From: Agrypnia vestita
Lineage: Eukaryota > Arthropoda > Insecta > Trichoptera > Phryganeidae
Assembly (NCBI GenBank): GCA_016648135.1
Contig: JADDOH010023038.1
Location: 124,001-188,000, forward strand
Reading direction: 5' to 3'
DNA: 64,000 bases
Of this stretch, positions 10,584 through 22,188 are shown one piece after another; the stretch's first letter is position 1, and each line of letters opens with the position of its first letter. Position numbers and translations under genes: made by a program. The notes under the pieces were generated by a model. That model saw only the letters and a program-made list of their open reading frames with translations, searched no databases and was not told where the DNA came from.

Positions 10584-11770
10584 CGGCCGTATTCTGAAAA
10601 TAGCAATATTGGGATCTTAAGATTGATATCCCAACACTCAATAGACGAGAATAGAAAGAAAGAATAAACGATACGTCGGTGTTTGCTTCTTTCAGTTTCT
10701 ACTTGTGAGAGAGGGTGACAACGCGGCAATGCGACGCGAGACATGACGGTTGTCCGTCAAACGTCAAAATATAAATACGAGTCCAGCGCGACAATGACAA
10801 TTTTGCCATAATTTTACGTCAGGACGCTGCGGGAGAAGTAATTAATAAGTGCAAATTAAAAAATATTTTTTTTATAAGCATTAAATACAGCATTAGTTTT
10901 TATTTCATGTAAACGTAGATGATATTTTCAAGCAAGTTTCCATATTAAAAAATATGAAAAAGAAAAGACCTTACAGAAAACCAGGAATATTTCAAACTTA
11001 TGAGAAATGGAAACCAATTAATAATGCCTAAATGTAAAACAACCCAAATGCAGTATCACTATATTTATAAAGCCATTAATTACTATAATAACTTACCTAT
11101 CGAGTTACGATGCAAAAGTAACCTCTCAGAGCAAATCAAAAAAATTAAAATTTTCCTAAAATCAAACTTAAATTCATAAATCATTTAAACCTACAGCTTT
11201 TTTCAAAATAACTCCTATACTTTCATTATCAATTTACCTTTTTTACTGTATTAATAAGTAACTTGTATACACTATGTTCCTATATATTATAACAAGGAAT
11301 AAGAACTGTGGCTCCCTCATCAGACTCAAGAGCTTCTCTTCACTGACGAGATCTACATGACTACCAAGTATTTAATAAAAATGTTAAATCTGATATGTTA
11401 TATATAAGAACTGTATTTGTACCATAAATTAAATAAATAAAAATAAATAATTTTTTTTAATCAAAACATGAGAATTGTGAGGTTACGTTTGCGATAGATA
11501 GGTACTTCGTTAATCCTTTTGAAGCTCTGTCAGACCAGACCGCCTGGATAAAAAGGCACCGGAGAAATCACCTTTTTGCAGACATCGGACACCGCAAATT
11601 TGAGAGAGACGTGTGAAAATATACAAATCTCCTTATTCGAGTACGGCAAACACAGAACTCGACGTACACCTACAACCACGTCTCGTTTATTTTTTATTTT
11701 TATTCTCGCCTATTAAGTGTTGGTATAACAATGTTAAGATCCTAAAAATCGTATTTTCGGAATACGGCCG
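10584..11770. mobile_element. inverted-repeat element interrupted by a LINE tail
   Basis: The sequence from 10584 to 10680 (CGGCCGTATTCTGAAAATAG... to a pyrimidine/purine-biased end) is repeated in inverted form at 11676-11770 (...TTTTCGGAATACGGCCG). The arms are about 95 bp with moderate divergence. The centre holds the unrelated CR1-like LINE fragment at 11000-11179 with its TAAATAAA-type tail. The simplest reading is a foldback or TIR element that later received a LINE insertion, or two inverted insertions of one repeat. Confidence 0.6.
11000..11179 (+). pseudogene. CR1/Jockey-like LINE reverse transcriptase, last 59 codons
   Basis: From ATG at 11000 to TAA at 11177 the frame is open for 59 codons. 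It contains KAINYYNNLPIELRCKSNL then KIKIFLKSNL, the W/YNxLPxELR...FKxxLKxxL signature at the C-terminus of CR1/Jockey-group reverse transcriptases. The upstream part (10985-10999) has a stop. An untranslated tail follows to about 11455, ending in AATAAATAAAAATAAATAA, the kind of short-repeat tail CR1-like elements use. Truncated and inactive. Confidence 0.7.
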
Positions 11771-12105
11771 ATGGTGTCGACACTTCTCTCAAATTCTTTG
11801 AATCGGCACACTGTTGTTCAACGCGCCTGCCCAGTTTGCGCGGTCGCGGTAAACTTGCGAAATGTCACTCGCCTTGGAGCCGAGAGCGCGGAGAAAATTA
11901 CGAAATCTCCTCACAGCGTCCGGCGGTGGACATCGTTTAGAAAACGAAACGTACTCTCTATAAATGTACTCACATTGTTGACGATTGTGTTTCATCTTCC
12001 GTTAACTTGTTGTATTGTAATTCGACATGACTTTATTCCTCTCGTAATTATTCCTTTCGACAGTCTTTGAGTATCATTAATTTTACGATGGATATTTTTA
12101 TACGC

Positions 12106-12156
12106 ATGTTCTAAGAACACAATTACTGGATAGTTTTCCACAGAGGGATAATCATT
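12106..12156 (-). repeat. fragment of the TGTTCTTAGAACAT repeat family
   Basis: Reverse complement of the segment seen at 19630-19690 and 25480-25530 (ATTATCCCTCTGTGGAAAA ... AATTGTGTTCTTAGAACAT). Only this end of the repeat is kept here. Confidence 0.6.
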
Positions 12157-13219
12157 CTTCTTCTTCTTTTTGTGTCGCAACAAATCCTCCACCTGCCTCA
12201 TTCCGATCAACTCTCTCATGTTGCGCCTCTAGGACATTTGTCTTCTACCAACTCTCCCTCCCCCCACGTAGCACATGACACAAATAAGACACCTTCTAAT
12301 TAATAAATCGCTACTATTTTCCAGTGTTTTCATTCATTCCTCCCGAAGACACGGCACTGAAGGTGACCCATCACGGCCCAACACGTTCGCCGCTTGGTTG
12401 GCATTATTTTATGCTAAAGCATCCTCCCCGCCCGGCCGGCCGTCCCAGCAACGCAAGAACGAAGATTCAATGTACCCATGCGAAAAAAGTATTTATTTCT
12501 TAAAAGAGCTTATACAAAGAAAAATATAATGTAAGAACATCTACAATCTAGAAAATACAGTATAAGAACACCCGAGGAGACATCGCACGGGACCAACACC
12601 CTTCCTTGGAGGGAAAGGGACAAAACAAAAATAAAAACATGTAGCGTTTGTGTCAGAAGAGGCTAGAATCACTGGTAAGACACCGGTTCAGGAGAAACAA
12701 CGTAACAATTGACAAAATAAGATACAAAACAGAAAGATAACATGGTTAGAGTAAATAATATGGAAAAAAAGAATAGAAAACACTATAAAAATTAACAAGA
12801 ATGTAATAAATGTAATAAATAAGAATGTCAAGCAAAATGAAATTGCAAGCAAAATTATGAGAAGAAAACGGGCACGACACGTGACAATATCTTGATACAT
12901 AAATTTATGCATTCTGCTTATTTTGAGTACTCTTCTATATAAAATTTTACGTCGCCTTATAATTTCTTGTCGTGTCTTCAACGCAGAGAAGAAAAAGTTT
13001 GACGTCATTTTTCGACTTGACGCATTTCTGTCGCACACTTTGGAGTGATTTTCCTGGCAATCGCCACATCTAATCTGTCCAATACGCCTTGGACCACTAA
13101 TCTATCCACGTTATCCTAAAATCTTCGGATATAGCCAAATAAAAGTGTGCGCGATTTCTCAGTAGATAGTACGCGCAAAACAAGATTAGATTTAAGTAAA
13201 TTACGTCACGAAATAAGCC
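12157..13219. other. unassigned stretch
   Basis: A small CpG-richer patch lies at 12340-12450 (CCCGGCCGGCCGTCCC). The rest is AT-rich. A 116-codon minus-strand frame at 12688-13038 is low-complexity and has no family resemblance. Confidence 0.4.
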
Positions 13220-13339
13220 ATATCCCAATAATCATAATTTCCTTGTCGTCAGCCTGTCTGTCCGTAACTTCTTGTAACGTCCGTACTTTCTTTTTTTTCA
13301 TATGTAAAAGTAATGTCATTTTTGACGGGTTACAGCTAT
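13220..13339 (+). mobile_element. Helitron-like 3' end
   Basis: Ends with a short hairpin (GTCA-tttt-TGAC) and GGGTTACAGCTAT. The best copies in the window (14399, 45929) show the same hairpin followed after 6-9 bases by CTAG and a flanking T, the classic Helitron 3' terminus. The last base of CTAG is changed here. The body has TCTGTCCGTAACTTCTTG and GTAACGTCCGTAC, matching 14510-14560 in inverted orientation. No Rep/helicase coding is present. Confidence 0.65.
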
Positions 13340-13809
13340 TGCGTATATAATTTCCATAATTGAATAAAAATGATTTTAACGACAAACATAAAAAATCTGA
13401 CACGGTGCGCGTGCGCGCCGGCATAAACGAGATTCACAGTTTAAACTTTGGTCGCCAATTACGATCCGAGTTGAGGTCTCAGTTCTGATCTGAGAGTAGG
13501 TCTGGGAAGTTGACTAGAAATTTGGCTATTTTAAATAGAAAAATGTACAGTCACAATATACCACAATTCATCCCTTCACATTGCCTCTGTGGTCCACCCT
13601 GCTGGACGTTTACCTAATCCATGAAGGCGTGTCTTGACATTATTCGGTGAACGAACAAAATTAATAATATACTTCTTTGAAAAGAGCAAAATCATTTTGT
13701 GGAGAAACCCACTCCTCCACAAACACCTGACGCAGAATTTTTCAAACTTTCACTTGACGATGAGCTCCGGATCCGGATTTTTGGAGAAGCAGCTCATCGA
13801 CAAGGCGCC

Positions 13810-13843
13810 CTGAAGATGAACAGTGAGATCTGTTCGAAACGTC
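13810..13843 (+). other. ribozyme-like motif 1 (CTGAAGA, 6-bp stem, GAAAC, GTC)
   Basis: CTGAAGA at 13810 is followed by one extra T, a perfect 6-bp stem GAACAG/CTGTTC with a TGAGAT loop, then GAAAC and GTC. The order CUGANGA - stem II - GAAA - GUC is that of the hammerhead ribozyme, which is known in Penelope-like retroelements. The extra base before the stem and the lack of an obvious stem III mean this is a resemblance, not a proven ribozyme. Confidence 0.4.
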
Positions 13844-13944
13844 GGCAGACGACTGGTCCTGACGACCAGAATTTGACGCGGGTTACCCCCAAAGTAGTTA
13901 GAACTAACACATATTGTACCCGTGAAAGCCTTTGATTTATTAAC

Positions 13945-13973
13945 ATATATATATATATATATATTATATATAT
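13945..13973. repeat. (AT)n microsatellite
   Basis: AT repeat with one ATTATA interruption. A similar tract lies at 14183-14231, so the small inverted-repeat element at 14010-14177 sits between two AT tracts. Confidence 0.9.
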
Positions 13974-14009
13974 TGTTTTGCTTGAGGTTTCCGCGGCGTT
14001 ATTGTATGT

Positions 14010-14177
14010 AACAAAAGGAACTTCTGGACTCCCTCGCGTTTTCTGTAAATGGTCTCCGTGAGAAGACCAAGGCCGACGTTTCGACACGGTATCACGTGCC
14101 ATTGTCAAGGCTAAAAGGCCTCAAAAGTTGCGGACTAGCTACAAAAAAACGCGAGGGAGTCCAGAAGTTCCTTTGTT
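14010..14177 (-). mobile_element. 168-bp inverted-repeat element with ribozyme-like core
   Basis: The ends 14010-14045 and 14142-14177 are inverted copies of about 35 bp (AACAAAAGGAACTTCTGGAC ... and its reverse), nearly perfect. Between them the minus strand carries the second ribozyme-like motif (14075-14109), with stem GGCACG/CGTGTC directly before GAAAC and GTC. The element is far too short to code for anything. It looks like a compact non-autonomous retroelement or a foldback unit. Confidence 0.6.
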
Positions 14178-14182
14178 CCATT

Positions 14183-14196
14183 ATATATATATATAT

Positions 14197-14230
<34 letters not shown>

Positions 14231-14231
14231 T
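14183..14231. repeat. (TA)n microsatellite
   Basis: Alternating AT/TA tract with TTATATA and AATATA interruptions. Confidence 0.9.
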
Positions 14232-14398
14232 CATTTTAACCGTCTATGCTTCGATTTTAGATTTTTAATTTGTTAGTATACGTCCATTGATCCTGAAACA
14301 TGTTAATATTTTCAATATATAAGTGGTGAAAACAAAGTATACTTTTACATACAAATTACATACATACATTTGCATACAAATACATAATACAAATTATA

Positions 14399-14575
14399 CT
14401 AGCTATAACCCGTCAAAAATGACAGTACTTTTACACGTCGGTTCCTAAGGAATAAGAATTTATTTATTAATATATAAAAATAAAAAATACTATAAATAAG
14501 TTACGGACGTTACATGAAGTTACGACGGACGGACGGACAGATTATTATAATTGGGATTAATAATATACTTTATTT
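14399..14575 (-). mobile_element. Helitron-like element, 3' end intact
   Basis: Read on the minus strand the sequence ends GTCATTTTTGACGGGTTATA, then GCTAG, followed by T. This gives a subterminal hairpin and a CTAG|T terminus, as Helitrons have. The body matches 13220-13330 in inverted order (GTAACTTCATGTAACGTCCG, GTCCGTCCGTCC). At about 180 bp it is non-autonomous, and its 5' end could not be fixed. Confidence 0.75.
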
Positions 14576-14776
14576 AGCGATAGTATAATTATGTAAATCA
14601 ATGGATCCTATTAAAATTGCACAACTAAAAGCGGTTGTAAATAATAGTGACATATTTCAGGTGCTGCAGGTGTTCGCGTGCGTCGGGCACGTCACGGTAC
14701 GGTAGCTCCAACGGTTCTGGGCGCGATGCACGCCGCCAGTGTCCGGGTAAGAGGGTGCGGGCTTGAATCCGGATCC

Positions 14777-15074
14777 GGATCAAGCCAGGAGTGCATACAA
14801 CGCGAGGGGATGAATAACTTTAGCATTTTAGCTCAATAATCGTACAAGAAAATTTTATGCAATAAATATATTTTTCTGGTTTTTCCTTCCCAAAACCTCA
14901 CCCGGATCAAGCCAGGAGTGCATACAACGTGAGGGGATGAATAACTTTAGCATTTTAGCTCAATAATTGTACAAGAAAATTTTATGCAATAAATATATTT
15001 TTCTGGTTTTTCCTTCCCAAAACCTCACCCGAATCAAGCCAGGAGCACATACTGCTTGAGGGTGAAAATGTACA
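14777..15074. repeat. 127-bp tandem repeat, 2.3 copies
   Basis: Units start at 14777, 14904 and 15031 (GGATCAAGCCAGGAGTGCAT; the third begins GAATCAAG). The first two are nearly identical and the third is cut short. A diverged piece (GGATCAAGTTAGGAGCGCAG) lies at about 15983, which shows an older, wider dispersal. Confidence 0.9.
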
Positions 15075-18000
15075 TCAGTATGAATTATTGTCAAATTAAA
15101 CTGTGACTTATTTCACGTCAGACGCATTGTCATACTACTTTTGTGTGTTTTCTAATTCGTTCAGTTTAACTTCATCTGCGTGAAGTCAGGACTGCAGAAT
15201 ACGCAACCCTAGTCTTAATTGTCAAAAAATGTTTCATGTCATAAAATGGCATTCTAAGATAATTGGAATCAAAGTTTTAATTCTCAGAAAGGAATCAAAG
15301 AATGTGTGTAGTAAACCATTACGTTTTTCTTTTTTTTCATAACATATTTAATAATTTATTTTTTAAATGTAATGAATGTATAGTATAATATGAGTGGAAA
15401 TTGTATTTTTAATAGTTTTTTTGAGATAGAGATTTGAGATCTCTAAAACTACAAATATTCTCATTGAGCAATTTTGAGATAATTCACCGTGAACATTTTT
15501 GTAATACCTACCCTACATAAAATTAGAACAAGATAATTTTGTTAAAGAGAACATTGAACTTAAGAAAGACGATATAATTTTTTCAAATATCCTATTTTAC
15601 AAAATAACAGAAATTGAAGTTCTCTTGAGACTATGTCTTCTGTTGCTAATATAAATACATTGTAACTAAATTTTATTAAAATTCGAGACTACATCAACTA
15701 AAAATAGCATTGTCTGGAAAATTACGGATAATGGATTATGAGTAATCAAGACTGCATTTTTTGTTTACGAATGTTGTACAGTTCGTTTAGAGTTTAGAGT
15801 CATGATATTTTTTGACCAGGTAGTTAGTTAATAATGCTTTTAATATTTCTGCATTATTGACTAAAAAATGTTTATTTTGATTTTTCTATCTTTATTTATT
15901 TACCTCTAAGACTAGGTGAAAAAAAAAACACTATAAAAACGATCCAGACAGTGATTTCTAGTTCGTCCAGTCCAAGCTCCACCGGATCAAGTTAGGAGCG
16001 CAGAAAATGTAAGAATGAATATGTATTTCAGTATAAAAACGCTCAAGCGACGGCTTATTTACGAAATTTTCACATAGCATGCTTGGTTTCTCTACCCCTG
16101 ATCAAATGCAAGCATCTGAATCGGATTCATACACCTGCAAAATTTTGATTAGAGACACTCCACCAACACACACCAACACAAACAACACAATACAACCGTA
16201 CATACCTCGCGACAGGAAATTAAAAGTTTTCAGATACAAATATCCCAGGGGGTAGGCGAGCGTGGCGGACAAGGGTTGTGCGGAGGGTGAAGGGATTGAC
16301 ACAAGGGAGTTGATTCCACAACAATAAGCGCGAAAATTAAAGTTAAACATTTTGTAAATAATGATTTTTGATTTTGTAACGAATTTCCTGGTAAACAACA
16401 CAAAACAAGGTTGGTGATTGATATCACCGATACTTTGGTGAGATAAAGTTTTATGTGATAGTAAATTTTAAAAATACAATTGCACGTTTACTGACTGCTG
16501 ACTTAAGTATTTGGAGAAGTCTTGCACACAATTTTATGCAGTCGAATGTATTTTTGATTTTTCTATCAGTGGTTGATAAGAAATCAAACCAAAATTAAAA
16601 GACCAAATCGCGTTTTAGTGATATTCGCAGCTAATTGCATTTGATTCTGAGGATAATAATGAAATATGTGACAAAGAATAAATATGTCTGACGCCGAGAA
16701 GAACTGGAGGATTCTATTGCCGGTAGAGGGCTTTCAGCCGTTCGGTGCATTATAATTCAATGATGTATATATTGGTCCTTAGCAAGCGGCTAGGTAGCTT
16801 CAAGACTTCGATTGAACAAAAATACGTATTAAAGGATTACGTTCAACTAGCATAAAACATCTATAATGAAACAAGCCCAAACGGCTTTAAAACACAGAAA
16901 ATTCAAGTTCATTTAACTAACTGCAAGAAAGTCATGCATTGAAGCGACAGATAACCTAGAATTTAAAATATGTTTATTGTAATAGTTAGATGGGCCAACT
17001 ATGTCTACTACCTTTGATTTCTCACTCAAATAAACAGACGCTGATGATCAATTGAGGGAAGTCAAGAAAGAAACAGTGCGAAATATTCCACAAAAGTAAT
17101 AAAGTAAAAGAAACAATGATCGTAATTCGTCGGCGGGATAAATTATGAAATGGGTGCGCCCAGAACGGATATGAACGAAGAAAGGGAGGAATGGTTCCGG
17201 TTGAGAGACGACAAGAGAGGGGAAGCCCGGCTTCCTACAGGGTGAGAGGCAACATCTTGACAATGTTTTTTGAATTAAACGAAATTTTGGTTTAAGCGTA
17301 GGTATTCCGAATTTAATTATTGAACACACGAAAACTTACTTGTGTTGGATAAGAAAATGTCATGTATTTTAAATTATGTATTTTTTTATTTAAATTTTAA
17401 TTGTGGTAAAAAAGAAATTAAAAATGTTTTGAATGCAGTCATCGAGAATTACTAATTTATAACGTTCTATATTTCTAGATTTTATGTATCTAAAATTCTT
17501 CCAAAATCATGTTTTTTATTGATTTATTGGCTATGTTTTCTATAAAATCCCGAAATCAGTACATCATAAAAATTACGTGTCCTCGATGACCACAATATTT
17601 TTTTGGATATTTGCTGTCTTTGCTTTTATACCCCACACAATTAATTCATTTATAAAATATGGACAACCACGAGAGCAATATTTTCCAATATTTCACTCGA
17701 ATTTGGTTTTAAAAGTGTGACCGATGTACAAAGGTCGAAAATATTTTAAGAGAAGGTTTTGTGTACTTCAATCGGAAATTGATGCACACTGCCAGGAGGC
17801 TAGATCGGAGAAAGGATCGCGTAACGTCCAACTTTGTTGGCGGAGGTACGTAAATATGTACACGTACGTACTTTAGCGACTTTATGAAGTTGACCACCTG
17901 ATCGATACAGAGTGCCGCAGCCGAGCTGGGTCCTCAACCTCCGGAAATCAACGTCCAGGGAAGCGCGACGCACGGGTCGCAGATAATGCAATAGGTGATG

Positions 18001-18716
18001 ATTCTTCAATTTGCGAAAACGTTCGAGGAAAAGTTAAGAATTCATAAGGGTGCTAAAAATAAATATACATATTATTGTGGAGGGCGAAGACGTTACATAA
18101 TGTTGTACCAATTTTAAGATTTTTATCTAGCCTCTTATTATCAAGTTCAATAGGGATGCTTATTTTTTTAAACAAATTTAATACAGTATTTAAATGTGAT
18201 GTTACGAATGCACGGCCAAATATACATACACATATAAATAATAAAAGTAGGTATATCAAAAATATAAATCAGTGCATAAGACTAAAATAAACTTGTACGA
18301 AATTTAACATTACTCTCTTAATACGCCAAAATTATCTTAATTTCGAAGGTTTTGAAGACGCCCGGTATGGATTCCGGAGTAGGTAAAGATGAAAATAAAA
18401 CACAAGGTGAATTGTAAAAGTAAATATATACAAATGTGGCGAAATTTCTTTAACGCGAAGATTACTGAAGAAGTTATTGAAAGAAATAATACAATACAAA
18501 TATTAAAATCCCAAAGTTTGAAATAAAATTCGTCATTTAATTCCAACTCTATTTTGCTATATAAAATAGTCGTAAGACATCTTGAATCGCTTGAAGATGG
18601 ATTGAAAATTTTATCTTCTTATATGCAATACAATGTGAAAGAGAAAAACGCGTTTATTTGGAATTAAATAATCTATATTATGATTACGCTTAAAACGCAG
18701 ATGGGTTTTAAGCGAT
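15075..18716. other. long unassigned stretch
   Basis: AT-rich sequence with only a diverged copy of the 127-bp unit near 15983 and a slightly GC-richer patch at 17780-18000 (CCGAGCTGGGTCCTCAACC). Minus-strand frames of 60-99 codons at 16102-16427 and 17048-17329 show no domain or motif I recognise. Confidence 0.4.
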
Positions 18717-18717
18717 G

Positions 18718-18745
18718 CAATGCACTACTAGATAGTAGTGCATTG
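18718..18745. repeat. 13-bp perfect hairpin
   Basis: CAATGCACTACTA and its reverse complement pair around a 2-base loop. It can extrude as a cruciform; no other function is evident. Confidence 0.6.
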
Positions 18746-19529
18746 TTTTATCATTGCCAGCTTCAAAAATTATTCAAATCGTATGATTTTATTTTAAGAA
18801 ACGAGGTAAAACTGATTACATATTTTAAAATACATTAACATATTATTTTATGTGTAGAAATATTAAAATTACATTAATTAACATTCGAGTCACTTTAAGG
18901 CGAAATACATCGATATTTATATTTTTTAACGTAAATTTTATTTTTTCTGCAGGCAAGTATATTTTTGACGTTTAATTAAAATAATTAAAACGTTTAATTT
19001 CAAGGTTGGGTTAGAATAAAAATGGAAATGTGTCATACTCGAACGCATACAAAACGACGTATCATCAATATTATTATCGCTTCAAATGCAGTGCGTGGAT
19101 TTGCCATTACCAGTTTCAAAAAACAAGGCACAAACAAACGCGCAGTGGTCACTTTGAGCCGCGCTGCGGCCAGTACAGTCGATAGCCAATTGCAGGCACC
19201 AATGGCCGCCTAGCGGGCACGTAGGGGCACTTAGCCGCCCGCAGGTCAGCAGCAAGCTTACTTAACTGCTAGTTAAATAATTTATTGTCTCGTAAAAATA
19301 GCGCAATGTCACGTTGTTTGATATGAAAAAATATTGCCATTTTATTTATTTAAAAAATTTCTAGCTCGATTGTTAAGCCTGGACGATAAATTTAATATTA
19401 TTTAGTGACGATATTTAAAACATATGCAAAATAGTATAGATATTTTGTAATCAATCAAGATGGCATCGAGTGAAGATTTTTTTAATTATACAACACAAGC
19501 ACAACTCATACAATAATTAAAGAATCACT
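18746..19529. other. AT-rich with a small CpG island at 19130-19245
   Basis: The short GC-rich patch contains CCAATGGCCGCC, a GCCAT (YY1/Pho-like) core that also recurs in the island at 34885. The rest is AT-rich and unassigned. Confidence 0.3.
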
Positions 19530-19700
19530 CAAGCCAACTCATGCAGTTTGTAAGCCCTGAGCCATCGTATAAGAGACTTTCATCCATTTTTCTCATATAT
19601 AAATTAGCTTCTTCTCTGTGAGACTTATATAATTTATCCTTAATTAATTAATCATTTCTCTGGGGACAAAATCCAGTAACTGTGTTCTTAGAACATACTT
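19530..19700 (+). repeat. dispersed repeat (TCTCTGTGAGAC / TTCTTAGAACAT family), copy
   Basis: Reads ...AAGCCCTGAGCCATCGTATA, AAGAGACTTTCATCC, ..., TTCTCTGTGAGACTTATATA, ..., TGTGTTCTTAGAACAT. It shares its layout with the right arm of the foldback at 4053-4168 and with 20025 and 25440, so it is probably one arm or solo end of that non-autonomous element. Confidence 0.6.
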
Positions 19701-20024
19701 TCATACAAATATTATTTAAAAATATATGCTGATGCATGATAGGAGTTAAAAATTGAAAATATTGATTATAAGGCGTATTCTAGTAGATATGTTTAATAAT
19801 TTGAAAAAATATCATATATAAGTCTAAAGGAATATTGCTAAAAAAACTCCACTTTAAAAAATAAAAAATGAAAACTATGTATACTAACTTATTAATGAGA
19901 AAAAATCGACATATGTTCCTAGCAGAGACCATAGTAATATCTGAATGATTCTTGATTCGAACATATATATAGAACTTAAAAAAATGATAATGTGTGGATG
20001 TTGACTGGTGAACGTGGTATTGTG

Positions 20025-20165
20025 TAGAGTAATCACTTGAACCAGCTCGTAAATATTTTAGCCCTGAGCCGTCGTATAAGAGACTTCCATTCACTTTACT
20101 CATATGTAAATTAGCTTCGTCGCTGTGAGACTTCTATAATTTATTCTTAATTAAAGAATTGTGGT
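20025..20165 (+). repeat. dispersed repeat, second copy 495 bp downstream
   Basis: Same order of blocks as 19530 (CCCTGAGCCGTCGTATAAGA, TCGCTGTGAGACTTC, TTCTTAATTAAAG). The two copies lie in direct orientation, unlike the inverted pair at 3661-4168. Confidence 0.6.
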
Positions 20166-20589
20166 TGAAAGTTGGATTTCAAGATGAAAATTCGTAGGAA
20201 ATTAATTAGAATGTATGGACTGCGGAGATTACAAATTTTGGAGGATCGCTTTGAAGATTTTTTGTCAAGTTGCCACGTGGCATAGATACTTTGCTTTGAT
20301 TATGTTTCGGTCACTATTGAAGAGGGAATCCCCATTATAAAATGTACAAAATAGATTAGATCTAGTATTATTACGTTATATTGTAAAAGACAAACATTTT
20401 TATCCTAATTCTTCTTATCCATCCAAAAAATGTACATTTAAATTTAATTTTTCCAAACAAATTCATAAGTTTGATTTAAAAAATTGTAATTAGGCTGGTT
20501 GGTGTTCCCATGCATGACAGCAGGAAACCACATTTTAAACATTCCTGATTAGAGTGTATTTCGGGGTTTTTCAGCCCTGCGCAGAAAGC

Positions 20590-20910
20590 CGCTAATACCA
20601 GGGTGACAGGTGCTATCGGTAGGTATGTCAGTACCGACCGATTCATTATTCATACGTTTTCCGTTGAGCTCCGCGAATGTAGTTAGTTACCTGTCTATCC
20701 CCTCCCTCCCGCGCGGGAGGGATCGATCCAGCTCACGAAACACCCGGCCACTTTACACAAAGCGATCGATCAGCTGCACTTCGTAGTTGTCGGCGACGAC
20801 TTTTTATTGTGGACTTTTTCGAGTGTCGCCACCTCGTTTGCAACGCTGACTGTAATTTCAAGATTGAGTGATAATTTTTGAGTGTGCGAGCACACGTACC
20901 TTTCTATATA
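20590..20910. promoter_or_regulatory. CpG-rich island, possible promoter or enhancer
   Basis: Contains a CCCTCCCGCGCGGGAGGG palindrome, repeated CGATCGAT, and TCAGT-type initiator-like sequences. No frame continues into a recognisable protein. Of the islands here it is the one most like an untranslated first exon, but no confident splice donor was found. Confidence 0.3.
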
Positions 20911-22185
20911 ATTTGGAGACTGATATACGGGCGGAAGGAGCAAGAACCCTTATGGGGTAATAATGTAACTATAACTGTTTATTATACATACATGTATTAG
21001 TAGAGTCAAATTTTGTTGATGAAAAAATCCGTTGTTTTCAATATTAGTCACAGAAGTTGATTATTTCGGAAAATACTTCCAATTTGACTTCATTACCCGT
21101 CCTGGATATTTCTAATATGACGTGTTCAATTTCAACGTGTCACTTTAAGACCTATCAAGCAGTATTCGGTAAGCTTATTTCTGGGGTACCATGAAGCCAC
21201 CATGCAGGTGAAACACGATTGATTCGACGCTAGAAAAGTGATGTTGATTTCAATCATCGTGATTAGCTTCGGGATTATGTACAAATTGATCCCATTCTGC
21301 GTATATAGCCCTGGTACTTATTTTTCATGAAATATGTAAATGTCACTGTTTAAAAGATAATTAACTAGATATTATTATTTTTTTATTTTACATATACCTA
21401 TATGTATGTATACGGCTTTACAACCTTTTACTTTAAAATTTGTACAAAATGAATAAACAATAGACAAATTTAAACATTAATTATTTAAAAACATAAAAAA
21501 AGAACAATATAAAAAGATAGACGTAAAAATGTATAAAATTATTAAAAGAGTATATAAAACAATAAAATAAAAATTCAATGAAATAATAGTTTTATACAAT
21601 ATACATTGACGGACTTAAAATTATAAATTGTATAATTATACAATAGGCATTATAATAAATTATAAAAGAAGAATTTGAAATATTATTTTTAATGAAATTT
21701 TAAATGAATTTAATCATTAATAGTGAAATGTACATTTAATTCATTTTAAATTTCATTAATAATAATTATTAAAATTTAATCTATTTTAAATTTAGCTAAA
21801 AAAATAGAGTTCTACAAATTAAACACAAAAACCATAAAAAAAACAATAATTAGTATTATTAATTGATGCAATAGGTCGCAGTAACAATTTTGTACAACGC
21901 ACCCGTAGGTAATTAATATCGTTAAGTTATAAATTATACCTACCTGATGGATGAAAGGACATGTTTCTATCGAAACTATAGTTAGGTAAGGAAATAACTC
22001 AACATTTGTGTAGTAAGTTTAGTTTAGTTAAAATAAAAATTATATGAATTATTATTATTATTAGATATTATAACAAACTCTAAAACCTAATTGACTTCCT
22101 AGCAGCGCACACACATATTTTCTGCGAACAAATTGTTTTCGAGAAATTAGCATAATGCGAGCCGCCTCCACTCTCCGTAGGCGGC
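20911..22185. other. AT-rich unassigned stretch
   Basis: Extremely AT-rich at 21360-21880 (A/T runs, AATTAT repeats). Nothing recognised. Confidence 0.5.
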
Positions 22186-22188
22186 GTG

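Noticed and set aside
13206..13424. Opposed frames of 67-72 codons over the Helitron-like end
   Set aside because: They run through the Helitron terminal hairpin and end outside it; no motif is present.
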